Source of the DNA: Diploscapter coronatus
Taxonomy: Eukaryota > Nematoda > Chromadorea > Rhabditida > Rhabditidae
Direction of reading: 5' to 3'
Length of the DNA stretch: 64,000 nucleotides
Assembly: GCA_964036155.1 (NCBI GenBank)
Contig: OZ038422.1
Coordinates: 51,297,201-51,361,200 of the forward strand
The notes under the pieces were generated by a model. It saw nothing but the letters and a program-made list of their open reading frames with translations. It was not told the origin of the DNA and did not search any database. The position numbers and the translations under genes are program-made. Shown piece after piece: positions 26,101 to 36,331 of the stretch; positions within the stretch are counted from its first letter, which is position 1; each line of letters opens with the position of its first letter.

Positions 26101-28206
26101 GAAAAAGTAAAGGAAAAGTTAATAATCGCAAGAAAATACGCCCCGTTCTCCCAAATTTTCTCACCTTTTGACCTCAACAATGAGCGTAATTAGTATATGA
26201 AGAGTGGCGCGCATCTTGAAAAGCAATTTTGAATCTGCCAAAAAATTACACAAGCGTGATGCTATTTTCTTTGATCTAGGAAGAAAATATATACGTTCTT
26301 CGGAGAAAATCAACTCTGATTATTTAATCCAAATCTTTAACTTTGACAAGATTTAAATTAAAACCACGGAAAAAGCTCAAACCATACATTTTTACCGAAA
26401 ACCATCTCACAAAAGCTGATCTTCACATAAAATAAAATTTAAATTGTAGGAAAAGATTTCAAAAATCCCCAAAAGTACAATTGTTTTATCATCTACATGT
26501 ATATTGGATGTATCAAAGTTTTGCATGAAATTGTATGAAATCTCGATCTCCCTCCTTTTCATTTTTCTTCTGTCGAACACAAAGGATTACTCGCGATTCG
26601 GCTATTTCGAGGGGAAGATTATGAAAATCCCATCTGACCATTTTCATTGAAGGGCGAAAACTCGCTTCGCAACATTTGCTAACGGAAATGGAGTTGTATA
26701 GTCTGGGGAATTTTAAAGAAAATGTAAAGGAGAATCCAGGTTTCCAAAATATTTTCTCGAAATTAGATCGTAGTAGAAAAAAGTATATCAAATCTAAAAC
26801 CATAACAATGTAGTTTTCGGAATTTTTATATCTATTTTTGAAAATATTTAAACATACCGTAATTCTGACATAATAAATGATAAATTTCAGTGAAATGCTT
26901 AGCTATGTTAAAAATTTAAATGAAATATTCTGCGCTGAATGGGAACTAAATACCAATGAAGGATTCGATATGCTAATTAGCAATTATTCTGCAATAGAAT
27001 GATCGAATTCAGATTATTAATTCATATATTTTCCAAAAGAATTGCATAAAAACGCGTAAATTTTGTTCGTCTTTCAAAATAAAAGAGCTTTCCTCTGCGC
27101 TTCTGACTCATATTCGCCCTACGCACGCACCTTCTTTATTCGTACAAAAATGTCAGGAATTGCGGAAATACGTTATATAAAAATATAGAAATAACTACGA
27201 ACAAAAACTCAATTTTTATCGATTTTTTCAAATTTTTCCTTGCAATTTACAATGTTTGCCTTTTCCAGGAAAGGTAAAACTCAAAGGTATTGCCTTTCAT
27301 AGAGTATCTTTTCCGTTTCCCGAAATATTTCCCTCGAAACATTTTCATAAATTCGGTAATGCCACGTTTCAGATATTTTTGAAGGTTCGGAAAATGTACA
27401 AAGTGCAACTAAATTTGCATATTTTGTACATATCACTTTCTAAATATCGGCATCAACTCTTTTACAGAAATGATAAAATTAGAAAGGTAAAAGTCCCATT
27501 TTTAATATTTCTATCTCATAACAAAGCATATAAATTCAAAACCGTCTGTCTTACTGCATTCTAAATTTGAACGCATCAATGTTTATGAATACTTATGTAT
27601 ATTTTTGACATTTATTTTTGACTCCAGGAAAGCAAGTTGTATGTGATAGCTTCAGTGTCCCGAACAGGTTAGAAATTTGTTTTTGACGGGAAGTAAATAA
27701 TTCATCGAAATAGTAAGCAAAATGAGGAGAGAAAGAAAGCAGAAATAGCATGAGAAAATAAGAGAACGAGAAAGATCGAAAACAAGAAGAAGCCCCCTCT
27801 AGCGCAAATAATTTGCCCTATTACTGTCTGATGTTCTCGCACCATCTTATTTTTCCGTATTATTTCTCCATTTTCTTTCTTTCAGTCTCTTACTTCCACA
27901 TACTATCTCTTCTTGAAACGTTTACTTTGGAGTAAGACTGAGTCTGGAAATTGCATCAATCTTTCCGCGCTTCTGTTTGATATCGAAGAAATTTCTCCCC
28001 CAGGCAAGAAGAGCTTATTTGAATTCAAACAAAATTAATGACAGTTGAGAAGAAATTTTAACCTTAAGTGATGGAAAAGAGTAGAAATCGCACTTCTGAT
28101 TCAAGAAAAAATTAACGTATTCTTGATCGTTTCTTTTACAATTTTTCACAGGCATGCTATGAAGGAGAACACAAATTATCCTAATAAAGACGGTGGCGAT
28201 CCTCAT
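20165..28206 (-). CDS. CUB / LDL-A single-pass membrane protein
   Basis: Type I membrane protein, 742 residues from 17 exons. The first exon (28140-28206) encodes a signal peptide starting MRIATVFIRIICVLL and was chosen for its phase match. The next two exons (25193-25354 and 24835-24947) and all later joins are phase-consistent. In order: a divergent CUB-like region, a CUB with GYIESPRYPEMYP and MFDDFQI, a third CUB-like region with NNYGG, then one LDL-A repeat ([35 protein letters not shown]; six cysteines and the acidic calcium site). A transmembrane helix (ALVIGVCGLIILLIATTTIM) follows with basic residues after it, then a tail of about 200 residues rich in Pro, Ser and Asp/Glu. The last four residues, ESWV, fit a class I PDZ ligand. 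The layout recalls LEV-10, Neto and MIG-13, which cluster receptors or guide cell migration. I cannot choose among these, so no symbol is given. Confidence 0.82.
23602..24834 (-). other. 1.2 kb intron of the CUB/LDL-A gene
   Basis: GT..AG intron joining TIHM to MPLCHESL in phase. No gene seen inside. It includes two of the recurrent ATGCTATTT 9-mers (23823 and 24647). Confidence 0.6.
25355..28139 (-). other. 2.8 kb first intron of the CUB/LDL-A gene
   Basis: Inferred from phase agreement between the signal-peptide exon, which ends in phase 1 at a GTAAAA donor, and the first extracellular exon, which starts in phase 1 after ATTCAG. Purine-rich tracts lie at about 25680-25725, 26011-26125 and 27716-27796. 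I see no other gene. The open frames at 25289, 26513 and 27256 have no recognisable domains. Confidence 0.5.
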
Positions 28207-29302
28207 GATAAGACATCAAAAAATGTTTTTTTTTCTATTTTAACCGGAAATTTGTTAAATTCCAAAATTTTCACCTTCCATACAATCTACACTTTTCACC
28301 TTTTCCAAACAAAATTCGATCTCGCGGTTTGTTTTCTTCTCTCCTCACTCTCAAAATCGCTCACTATTTCGCCGCGTTAAATTTGCTCTGGGTAAACATT
28401 ATGACTTTTAGCCCCTGTACCTCATGCACAAAATATTTTAATTTTTAAAAATTCTACCAAAAAGTTAGTACAAAAATAAAATAATTTCCAATTCGAACTC
28501 ACCTAGCGAAAGACTATTCCTACATGATGAAAACGATAAAAATAGTGTGAATATAAAATTTAGGCAATTAAATTTGAATACAAAATTTGGAAAACGCGAG
28601 TTTTTCAGGTTGAGTATCATCAAATATTGAGAGTTTTGCTAACCTCTCCGTCATAACATGCCTAAAGAGAATGCGAAAAAGAGGCAGAGAGAAAGAGGAA
28701 AGTAAAGAGTGGGAAAGGAGGAGAAAGAAAGGGGCGTGGTCTAGGTATGCAAGAGTTTGTCTTGCCGTGTGCAAAGTAGTAGAAGGAAATTATACTATTT
28801 TGATAAGGATGGTATTTTAGTTGGTAATATTACAAACTAAATTCCATACTCGTAATTTATTGAAAGGAAAAGGTTTAATCAATCTCATGTTTTAGTCATC
28901 AAATTTAAAGATATCTCATCGTACTAATGACCTTAAGATAAATAAGTTTGAATTTAATTATAAGTATATCCTAATGAACATCCGAACGATTCATTAATAA
29001 ACATATCAGGGTGCACTTTCGCCAGACGAAAATAAACTAAGAAGTAAGTCGCAAGAGCGAAATCATAGTTAAACACCAGATCACACTGACTAAAATGTTG
29101 ACCTATTAAGAGTCAGAGATAGAAGTTTGTGAAGAAAATATATTGGGGATAGATTTCAAAGGCTTGCTAACGATCGTCCTCCTTAGGTTTGTTAGTATAT
29201 GTATTTTAGAATTGTATACAATGTTGAATCATATCAAGTTTAACTTCAACGGATTTATTATAACTTCTCCAAAAATCGAAGCTTGCAAAAATGTTTCTAA
29301 AT
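28207..29302. other. Intergenic, no gene seen
   Basis: Lies upstream of the CUB/LDL-A gene and downstream of the collagen gene (both minus strand). A purine-rich tract lies at 28672-28738, followed by GGGGCGTGG. Otherwise it is AT-rich with no supported feature. Confidence 0.5.
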
Positions 29303-31299
29303 TCAGAACAATCCAACACGACCGTTCTTGATTCCGTGCTCGGGGCAGGGGCAGTATTCTAATATTCAAAAGTAAATTAAAAATAAAAACGCTTAAAATA
29401 CCTGCATCCTTTCCAGGCCTTCCAAATTCTCCCTAAAATATCAAATTTGAAAAATATATATATATATATATATATAATATTTTCTAAAAAAAAATCACTC
29501 ACGGCTTCACCAACATCTCCGATAGGTCCTAAAATTGCATTTTTAGGTCCAAAATACAAATTTGAATTTGAAAAATTACCTGGTGGGCCTCTGTTACCTT
29601 GTGGGCCTGTAATACAAAATTTTAATTAAAGTTTTCAGCTGAAAATATAAAAATGGGCTTTACCGGGAGGTCCGATAGGTCCTGAAAATGAATTAATAAA
29701 GTTGAGTAATTTGAAAAATAAGAGAAAAATCCGATTTTCCATCCACTAACCTGGCTCTCCTAAATTTAAATCATCAAAAATGCCATATAATTAAAATTAA
29801 TACCTGGTCCACCGTGCAGGCCATTTTGACCGGCTGAAAATCGGTTAAATTTAATTTTGAATTTCGATTAAAAATCATACGAGGTCCTGAGGGTCCAATG
29901 GGTCCTCTCTCGCCCTAAAAACAATCTAATATTCTTGACAATCTGAGTTGTTTAAAATCTATAATGTTGTTGAAGTTGTTTAAAGAGAGTTTAAATCCGT
30001 TTTTATTGAATGCTTACCTTTGGTCCAGGTCTACCGATTGGTCGCTCCGCATCCAAGCCCTTGTCACCTGGAGGTCCGGGCTGAAATTATTCATCTTTAT
30101 CGATATTTTAGGCTTTTAAGATAATAAAAGTCAATTTTCTCTAGTTTAAAATTTTTTTAAATCCTAAAATAACTTATTAAAAAAGTCAATTTTATCATTG
30201 ACGTCTTGAAAATTCAGATTTTAAACCTACTAACCTCTCCGATAGGACCCAAGGGACCCGGCGCGCCATGAAATGGTTCAATTAATCTATTGTCTCAACT
30301 TATTAGCAACAAACTTGTTCACCAGGGTGGCCAGCTTCACCGTCGCGACCTTCAATTTGTTTTTATTTCAAATAAAAATTTGCGTAATTTGAAGTCTCTA
30401 CCTGGCAATCCATCGTGTCCCTTGATGCCCGGCAGTCCACGGGGTCTTAAAGCGCAAAAATTCGAATAATATAAATTATAGGTTAAACAAATAAAACCGA
30501 TATTCGTCACTTAAAGTTAAATTTATGTCGATAAAAAACTTATCTGGTCTTCCAAGGGCTCCCGGAGGGCCATGAAATTAAATATTATTATTTGTTTTAT
30601 TTGAATAAACAACTTACTGGTGGTCCCATCGGACAATTGAAGCAACCTGAGGTCTCACGCTGAAATTATATCGTTAAATAATTCGAAAATCTAAAAAAAA
30701 AAATAAATGAATTTTTTGGTGTTATATCTTCATGATGATATATAATGTTACTTTTCTCAATAATAACTCATATTTGTGATAAATATGGAAAAGTAGGGCA
30801 ATTAAAATAGTTTTATCATTATGGTGTATGGATGGTAGGGAAATTTGGGACCTTATTCATTCGATTTCGAGGGTCTTTTCTAAATTGCCACATGTATTAC
30901 CTGAGGCGCGATATCGTCAGCGTCAACTCCCTTCTTTCCTGCTTCACCGGGAATGCCGTCTTAAATAATTCGGTTTCAGATCAAGAATCGAGCTAAATTA
31001 GACTAACCAGGGCCTGCTTCACCGGAGATTCCTTTCGGTCATGAAATAGTTTAGATTATCCCAGAAGTTATTCCATTATTTTAAAATGCAATTTATGTTT
31101 ATCAAAGCTGCGATTTATCTAAGGATAAATTAAAAGAGATCTTCACCATTTAATCTCTTTGAGCATGGTGTTGAGTGTAGTTCTTATGAAAACACAAGCA
31201 TAGTAATATAGTAATTTCACTAGTGATTAAGAAAATCTGTATCGATTTAGTTAGAACTTCAATAACTTTTTGAAGATCAAAATAAATCCGTTCCATATC

Positions 31300-31333
<34 letters not shown>

Positions 31334-32246
31334 AAGAAAAAGAACTTAACTGGCGGTCCAGCTGGACAGTTGTTGTCGGCGTTGCAGTTGCAGGTGGGAC
31401 CCTCCCCGTTCGGACCGGGCTCCTTGGCGAACACGGGTGGAGTCGAGGGTGGTTGGCCGGGAGGAATCGAGGGCGATCCCTCAGGACTCGATTCAGACTC
31501 GTAGTTGTTGTTGTTCGCTGAATTCTTCTTGTATATATCGTGATAAATTTCGAAAAAGTTTGGATCTTTATCTCTTTATCAGTAAAAAAAATGTTATGCA
31601 GAGAAGAAAGAATTCTTGTTAGATTAGGTATAGTTTTAGCATGCAATTTTGGATTATTTGAAGCTCTCGTTCATACATGAAGGTGGCTTTTCTAATGTTT
31701 TTCATGATAACATACAATTAGAAATCCGAATAATCATTTCTGGTTCTTTTCTAGTTGCTTACCTTTAGGCTTGTCGTAGCTATCCTCCTTCTCGTAGGTG
31801 TTGTACTCTCGCTTGTGTCTGTTGCGTCGGCTCTGCCCAATGACCATGATATCGCGCCATAGATCGTCGGTCGACATCTAAAGATATATTTATTAGGTTT
31901 GCGCTTTTGATCATTTCATTTAGTTTAGTACTAAATTTCGTGTAATTTGAATTTAAGAAAATGGAGTCTTAAGAAATTTTTTCTCGGGATAAACTACATC
32001 AGAAGTATATTTATCTAATTCTTAGGAAAAAAACAATGAAAACACGAATTATTATCCTATGCAATTGTCTTCGATATTCTAAAATCTTAGAATTAAGCTA
32101 CGAACCCGGAAAATCTGGATTTCGTCCTCCAACTCGGTCCAGAAGCCTGTGACGTCCGAGTAGATGGACGCCATCGCCATGAGGCAGACCACGAGTGTGA
32201 TCGCGGAGAGCGACGACGCAAGGAAGGTGGCCGTGTGGACCTTCAT
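29303..32246 (-). CDS. Nematode cuticle collagen, 19 exons
   Basis: Structural protein of the cuticle. The first exon (32106-32246) carries the nematode Col_cuticle_N domain: a hydrophobic signal-anchor and then FWTELEDEIQIF. Exon 2 (31763-31877) has MSTDDLWRDIM and the basic processing site RRNRHKR. Exon 3 (about 31350-31517) ends with a Cys cluster (TCNCNADNNCPAGPP). A Gly-X-Y helix follows through exons near 31008-31040, 30901-30959, 30618-30659 (CFNCPMGPP), 30546-30570, 30402-30445, 30323-30349, 30235-30266, 30018-30080, 29881-29914, 29804-29833, 29751-29759, 29664-29681, 29580-29606, 29503-29528 and 29402-29432. The last exon (29303-29358) gives EYCPCPEHGIKNGRVGLF. The helix stays in register across all exons, but several junctions lack GT..AG ends (see findings), so this may be a decaying gene or contain sequence errors. 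TTTCAG lies 1 nt before the ATG, as for trans-splicing. Confidence 0.85.
29454..29476. repeat. (AT)n microsatellite
   Basis: A run of alternating A and T inside a collagen intron. No function inferred. Confidence 0.9.
31306..31331. repeat. Poly(A) tract, 26 bases
   Basis: Homopolymer in a collagen intron, close to one of the irregular donors. A similar 25-base run lies at 53440-53464 in an EDEM2 intron. Length is error-prone in any assembly. Confidence 0.85.
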
Positions 32247-33284
32247 CCTGAAATTCAGAACATGAAATTCAGACAAAGCGGGAATATTTTATTGTTTGCG
32301 AGGATTATATGGATTGAATACAAGCGAAGAATGATAAAATGATTAAGAGGTGAAAGTATTCAGCATATAACGCAAGAATATTGAATATGTTTATTAAAAA
32401 ATCTTGACTAAATATAATTTTAAAAAATGTCGATGATAGACCAGTCGAAGGTAGAGCATCTCAACACTTACAATGCCAAAGTAGTAAAAAATAATGAATT
32501 CATAAATTCATGACGAGGTTGGATATGTTCAAATAAGCTGCGATCTTTGAAACTATTGAAATATTATTTAAAGTAAGCGATGTTCAATTTAAAAATAAAA
32601 TCTAGAAAAGAAAGTGAAAGATATCTGTATAAAAATCTCGATTTCACTTTCCACTTCTCGAAGCAAAAGCCATCTGCCGCGAAAGACCGTCCTTTTTATA
32701 ATTCTTAGGAGAAAATGCGAAAATGGGTCAGGAAAAGTCCTTCTTCTGAGGGAAAGAAATCGACCGTTTGGGCGAAGCCTGAAGATAAAAAGAGAATTAG
32801 CCGGGAAAACTTGCTAAGGGCAGATTTCCATCCGAAGCGTAAATTGGGAAAATGCTTACATCAGAAGAATGAATAAACGATGACGTAGTATAATTTCAAG
32901 GTTTTACCAAATTTCATCAAGATAAGTTGGTATGATATAAAAAATGCCATAGTGATGGACACACTTGAAAAATATAATTATCTATAAGAACAAGTAAGAA
33001 AAAGTAATTGAATAATTAAAGAGGAATCAATGAAAAATTAAATTTTATTACACTGATCAACGACATGTGCGGTGTTCAATACTGAACGCAAATGCAGATT
33101 TGGCAGTAGAAAATCGAAAGTGATTATATGAAAGAGTATTGTCGTAGTTCAAAATAGTTTAGTTTTTAACGGTCGTGCTGATCAGTAAAATTGTTTTCAT
33201 ACGAGAAAGCGTAAAACAAATTTGAATAAAGTAGAGTGTTTTTCTGAATCAGTTTTCATCACAGACTATAAATCAGATCGGTTT
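32247..33284. promoter_or_regulatory. Divergent intergenic region, collagen / kelch
   Basis: About 1 kb between two divergently transcribed genes. The right part, from about 33060, is the segment also found at 45172-45475. An acceptor TCACAG ends at 33264, 20 nt before the kelch start. A plus-strand open frame at 32614-32817 has no recognisable domain. Confidence 0.5.
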
Positions 33285-34931
33285 ATGGATTCAAACTCTC
33301 CGCCTTTGCATTCTATTGTAAGTTATCAATCATCGACCATATGCAAGTCAAAATAAGAAAAAATAACGTAAAATTCTATTCAATAAAGAAATAAATAATA
33401 TACTTGATAAAATACAAGGTGTTCATTTGCGTCGTTTATAATCGATAAGTAAATACTCGGACAGTTTTATTTCAGCATGCATCTTCAAGTGTTAGGAATC
33501 GATTTTTAGTCTGATAAGAATTTCGGAGCATCAATTTAATAGTTTCATCCTCTTTTCTTCAATGATTAATTCCAGACTTTCTCATTCAATCAATACTCTT
33601 TTACTATTACCATTTTTAAATAATACTATGGTGATTGTTTAGGTCTCTCAACAACGACTTAACAAAGATGTTAGCCAGTTTACCAGTCGAAATTATATTG
33701 TTGATCTGCCAATATCCCGAATTCAAAGACCTGGGCAATTGGCCTGGACTAACAATCGAATGATGCAGATAATCAAGAAATATCGGCCGATAGTGCTCGT
33801 GCTCGAGAGGAGAATTTTATTCTATCGTAGGAAAATATTCTGTTGTATCTCGAAAATTAATTTAAATATTTAGTGCTTTATGTAAACAACGATGTTAGAG
33901 AAGGAAGAATTTGTCTGTTTGATTCGCATACTAATTCTGTTAAGCAGATTACGAAATTTCACAATTTCTATTGGCCATATGAAGTAGCAATTACACAGAA
34001 TAAAGTAAATTCTTATGCTCCTTATTTTGAATAATTTCTTAGAATTCAGATTTTTGGAATTGACGATTATGAAATGTCATTTGAAATTCTTGACTTGAAT
34101 ACTCAACGAATTTCAAAAGGTCTTCTCAACAGATCCATGAGTGATCGATTCAAAGAATTTTACAGGCCCAAATCCTCCTGAATGGTGTAATTTGGCATCT
34201 GTGGCTTATTTCCAAGACAAATTGTATTATTTGGGTGGAAAGGATGGAAAGGATCCTAGAATATGGAAAGATATGAATCGAGTTGATGTAAGAAGAACGA
34301 ATGAAAGTCTATGAAATAGTTTATTCAGGTTTTAATAGATGGAAAATGGCAAATAGGACCTGCTTTTCCTCTTCCAATTGTATATGTTCAAACAATGACA
34401 TGCGATGAAATTTTATACGGTCACATTATAGTATATTCATTATTGTAATTATGGATATTCAGTTATTGATAGTCATAAAAGTAGAAAGATATTTCAATTA
34501 TCAGACGATGAACGAGAATGGATTGAAGTAGGAGAGATTCCAGCAAGTCGAAGTTCTTTCGGAGTTGCATCGCTGAATGGAAGAATTTACATAACTGGAG
34601 GATGGAAGTCGTTAATTTTGTATGATAAATAATGTATCATTATATATTTAGTGGAGGAGCATTAAAATCCTGTCTGTGTTTCGATCCCTCAGCTCCAATT
34701 GACAGTCGAATTTCTCAAATCGCTGATATGAATTATGCAAGACATAAACATTCACCCATTGCCGCTAACGGGAAATTGTATGCAATTGGAGGGTAAGCTG
34801 AAATTTTGCATATCTTTATACAAGATATTTGTTAACTTAGATTTCAAGATGCATATGAAACTTTTTGCAATTCAATCGAGGAATACGATCCACAAACGAA
34901 TGAATGGCGTATAGTCGGAAAATTTGCATAA
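33285..34931 (+). CDS. Kelch-repeat protein
   Basis: 335-residue protein from nine exons: 33285-33317, 33643-33826, 33874-34004, 34050-34119, 34166-34287, 34329-34419, 34463-34607, 34652-34792 and 34841-34931. All phases close. Kelch repeats are seen as the hydrophobic strand plus GG pattern with following Tyr/Trp: YYLGGKDG, GVASLNGRIYITGGW, HSPIAANGKLYAIGG and EEYDPQTNEW. These form blades of a beta-propeller used for protein binding, often as a ubiquitin-ligase substrate adaptor. No BTB or BACK domain is encoded; the first exon is only 11 codons (MDSNSPPLHSI). The intron after LYG is 43 nt with a GTCACA donor and is needed to keep the frame. The 5' part of this gene is duplicated at 45.2 kb. 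Partner and pathway are unknown. Confidence 0.85.
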
Positions 34932-34997
34932 AATAGAACTTGATTATAATAATCCCCGATTTCATATAGAATTTTATTCGATAAAATGTGAAATAAT

Positions 34998-35265
34998 AAG
35001 AGCGATGTAGCACAGTGATTGTGTCTTAATGCCTAGAGCAGAGTCTCAAGTTTGCTTCCATCCCGACCCAAACCAAGGGGTTAAGAAATGTTGGTAGTGG
35101 ATAAAACCACGAAAAATTTGCTTAAAAATCCCTCGGCTATTGCACACAACAACCGTCTGTCCTCGGAGCGGGCCACTAGTCCTGTGTGGCTAGGATAGAC
35201 CGGCTGTCCTATTACAGAGAGTAATCGACCCCACCTAGTGGAAATAAGGCTAGGAAAAAATCGCG
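34998..35265 (+). mobile_element. SINE-like tRNA-derived element
   Basis: Begins with an A-box-like GTAGCACAGTGA and has a degenerate B-box-like AGTTTGCTTCC about 45 nt on, at tRNA promoter spacing. A unique body (TGTGTGGCTAGGATAG) ends in an A-rich stretch near 35265. The layout is that of a tRNA-headed SINE. I cannot test copy number within one window. Confidence 0.5.
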
Positions 35266-35353
35266 CATGTTAGTGTTTTACTTTGAATGGGATAGCTAAA
35301 ATTATCTATGCGAATATAGTATCAAAATTTTAGCAAAAAATGCAAAAGGGATT

Positions 35354-35439
35354 TCCGCCGGGGTGGAATCGAACCTCCGACATTTCGATGAATGCACACT
35401 ACTACAGTCGAATGCTACTGCCAACTGAGCTACCGGCGG
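35354..35439 (-). tRNA. tRNA-Tyr (GUA) with a short intron
   Basis: Read on the minus strand. The 7-bp acceptor CCGCCGG pairs perfectly with CCGGCGG, including the C1-G72 pair typical of eukaryotic tRNA-Tyr, followed by discriminator A. The A box TAGCTCAGTTGG and B box GGTTCGATTCC are intact. The anticodon stem TTCGA/TCGAA encloses CTGTAG plus about 12 extra bases, that is a GUA anticodon and an intron after position 37, as expected for tyrosine. The T stem has one A-A mismatch and the D stem is weak, so a pseudogene is possible. Confidence 0.75.
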
Positions 35440-35712
35440 CTGAAAGAATGCCTGCAAAGGCGGCATTCATGTCTGCATCATAAAACCAGAAATGTCATGT
35501 AATAATGGAAGAAGGGGGAGAAGCATGCTTGAGGTGTTTGAAGAGCGCTAGTCAGAGCGTGAGAAAGAGAACGTCTATTTGTTGTGAAGTTTACCTACTA
35601 GAATTTGTAAAGCACACCAGCTTTTGAAACATAGGTGAAAGCAGAGAAAATGAGTAAAATTAGAAAAAAAAATGATGAAGGGCAGAATCTCCAAGAGATC
35701 AATAAAAGGTAT

Positions 35713-35958
35713 CTACTTACTGAAAAGTTCAATAGGATTATAAATAAATAACTCGAACTTTTTCCTTCGCAGGTGGAGCTTCAAGGAGCGAAACAACTGG
35801 TAGTCTGACGGAGCAAGGCCCGGTGAGCACGGTGGGTGGGTGACTGAGTGCCAATCGAGCTCTGTAATTTTCTGGTGGGTATTCGACTCATTTCTAGGAA
35901 ATTCTAGATTTTTAAAATTTTTGGTGCAGGATTTTCGTAACAGTCTAATATTTATCAA
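35713..35958 (-). pseudogene. Mariner transposase C-terminal relic
   Basis: A minus-strand frame contains ELDWHSVTHPPCSPGLAPSD followed by YQLFRSLKLHLRRKKFE. This matches the mariner/Tc1 catalytic-domain end, including the third acidic residue in the APSD motif. Only about 60 residues are recognisable, with no upstream catalytic residues, start or inverted terminal repeats. It is a dead fragment. Confidence 0.8.
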
Positions 35959-36331
35959 AAAGCTGATTATTCTTTACAAGTACGAAGCTTATTAAATTTA
36001 CTATGATTATGATCTAGTAATAATCATCATTTTGACATTTGCAACCAACGAATCATCTTTAATGGATAGTCTATCTAGTTGAGACGATGTTACAACTTAT
36101 CATGCAATGTGATGATAAATAATATTAAGAAAAAATTGTTTATTATTTAATATCAGGAACAATAATGTAAAAATCCTAATACCCGTTTAGTTAACATTTT
36201 GATTTTTTATAATGTGGTTTTTCGAGTTTCTGCATTCAGTTTACGACTTAAAGATATGACAGCCACTCTTCCAGTTATGTTGATTTCTTCCCTGAGCTTC
36301 AAATTAGTTTAAAATTTTTTAAAAAAACGAC

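Noticed and set aside
26513..26803. 96-codon minus-strand frame considered as an extra CUB/LDL-A exon
   Set aside because: No CUB-like pattern, no fitting splice sites, and the signal-peptide exon joins in phase without it.
27256..27564. 102-codon plus-strand frame
   Set aside because: Low-complexity Lys/Phe-rich product in an intron; no family resemblance.
30445..30546. Reading the 30.5 kb collagen donor as an AT..AA or U12-type intron
   Set aside because: No U12 donor or branch motif. A GT donor four bases further on (GTTTTTTA) gives an in-frame join with one break in the Gly-X-Y repeat.
31251..31646. 131-codon minus-strand frame over the collagen
   Set aside because: Other-frame shadow of collagen exon 3, running into the poly(A) tract.
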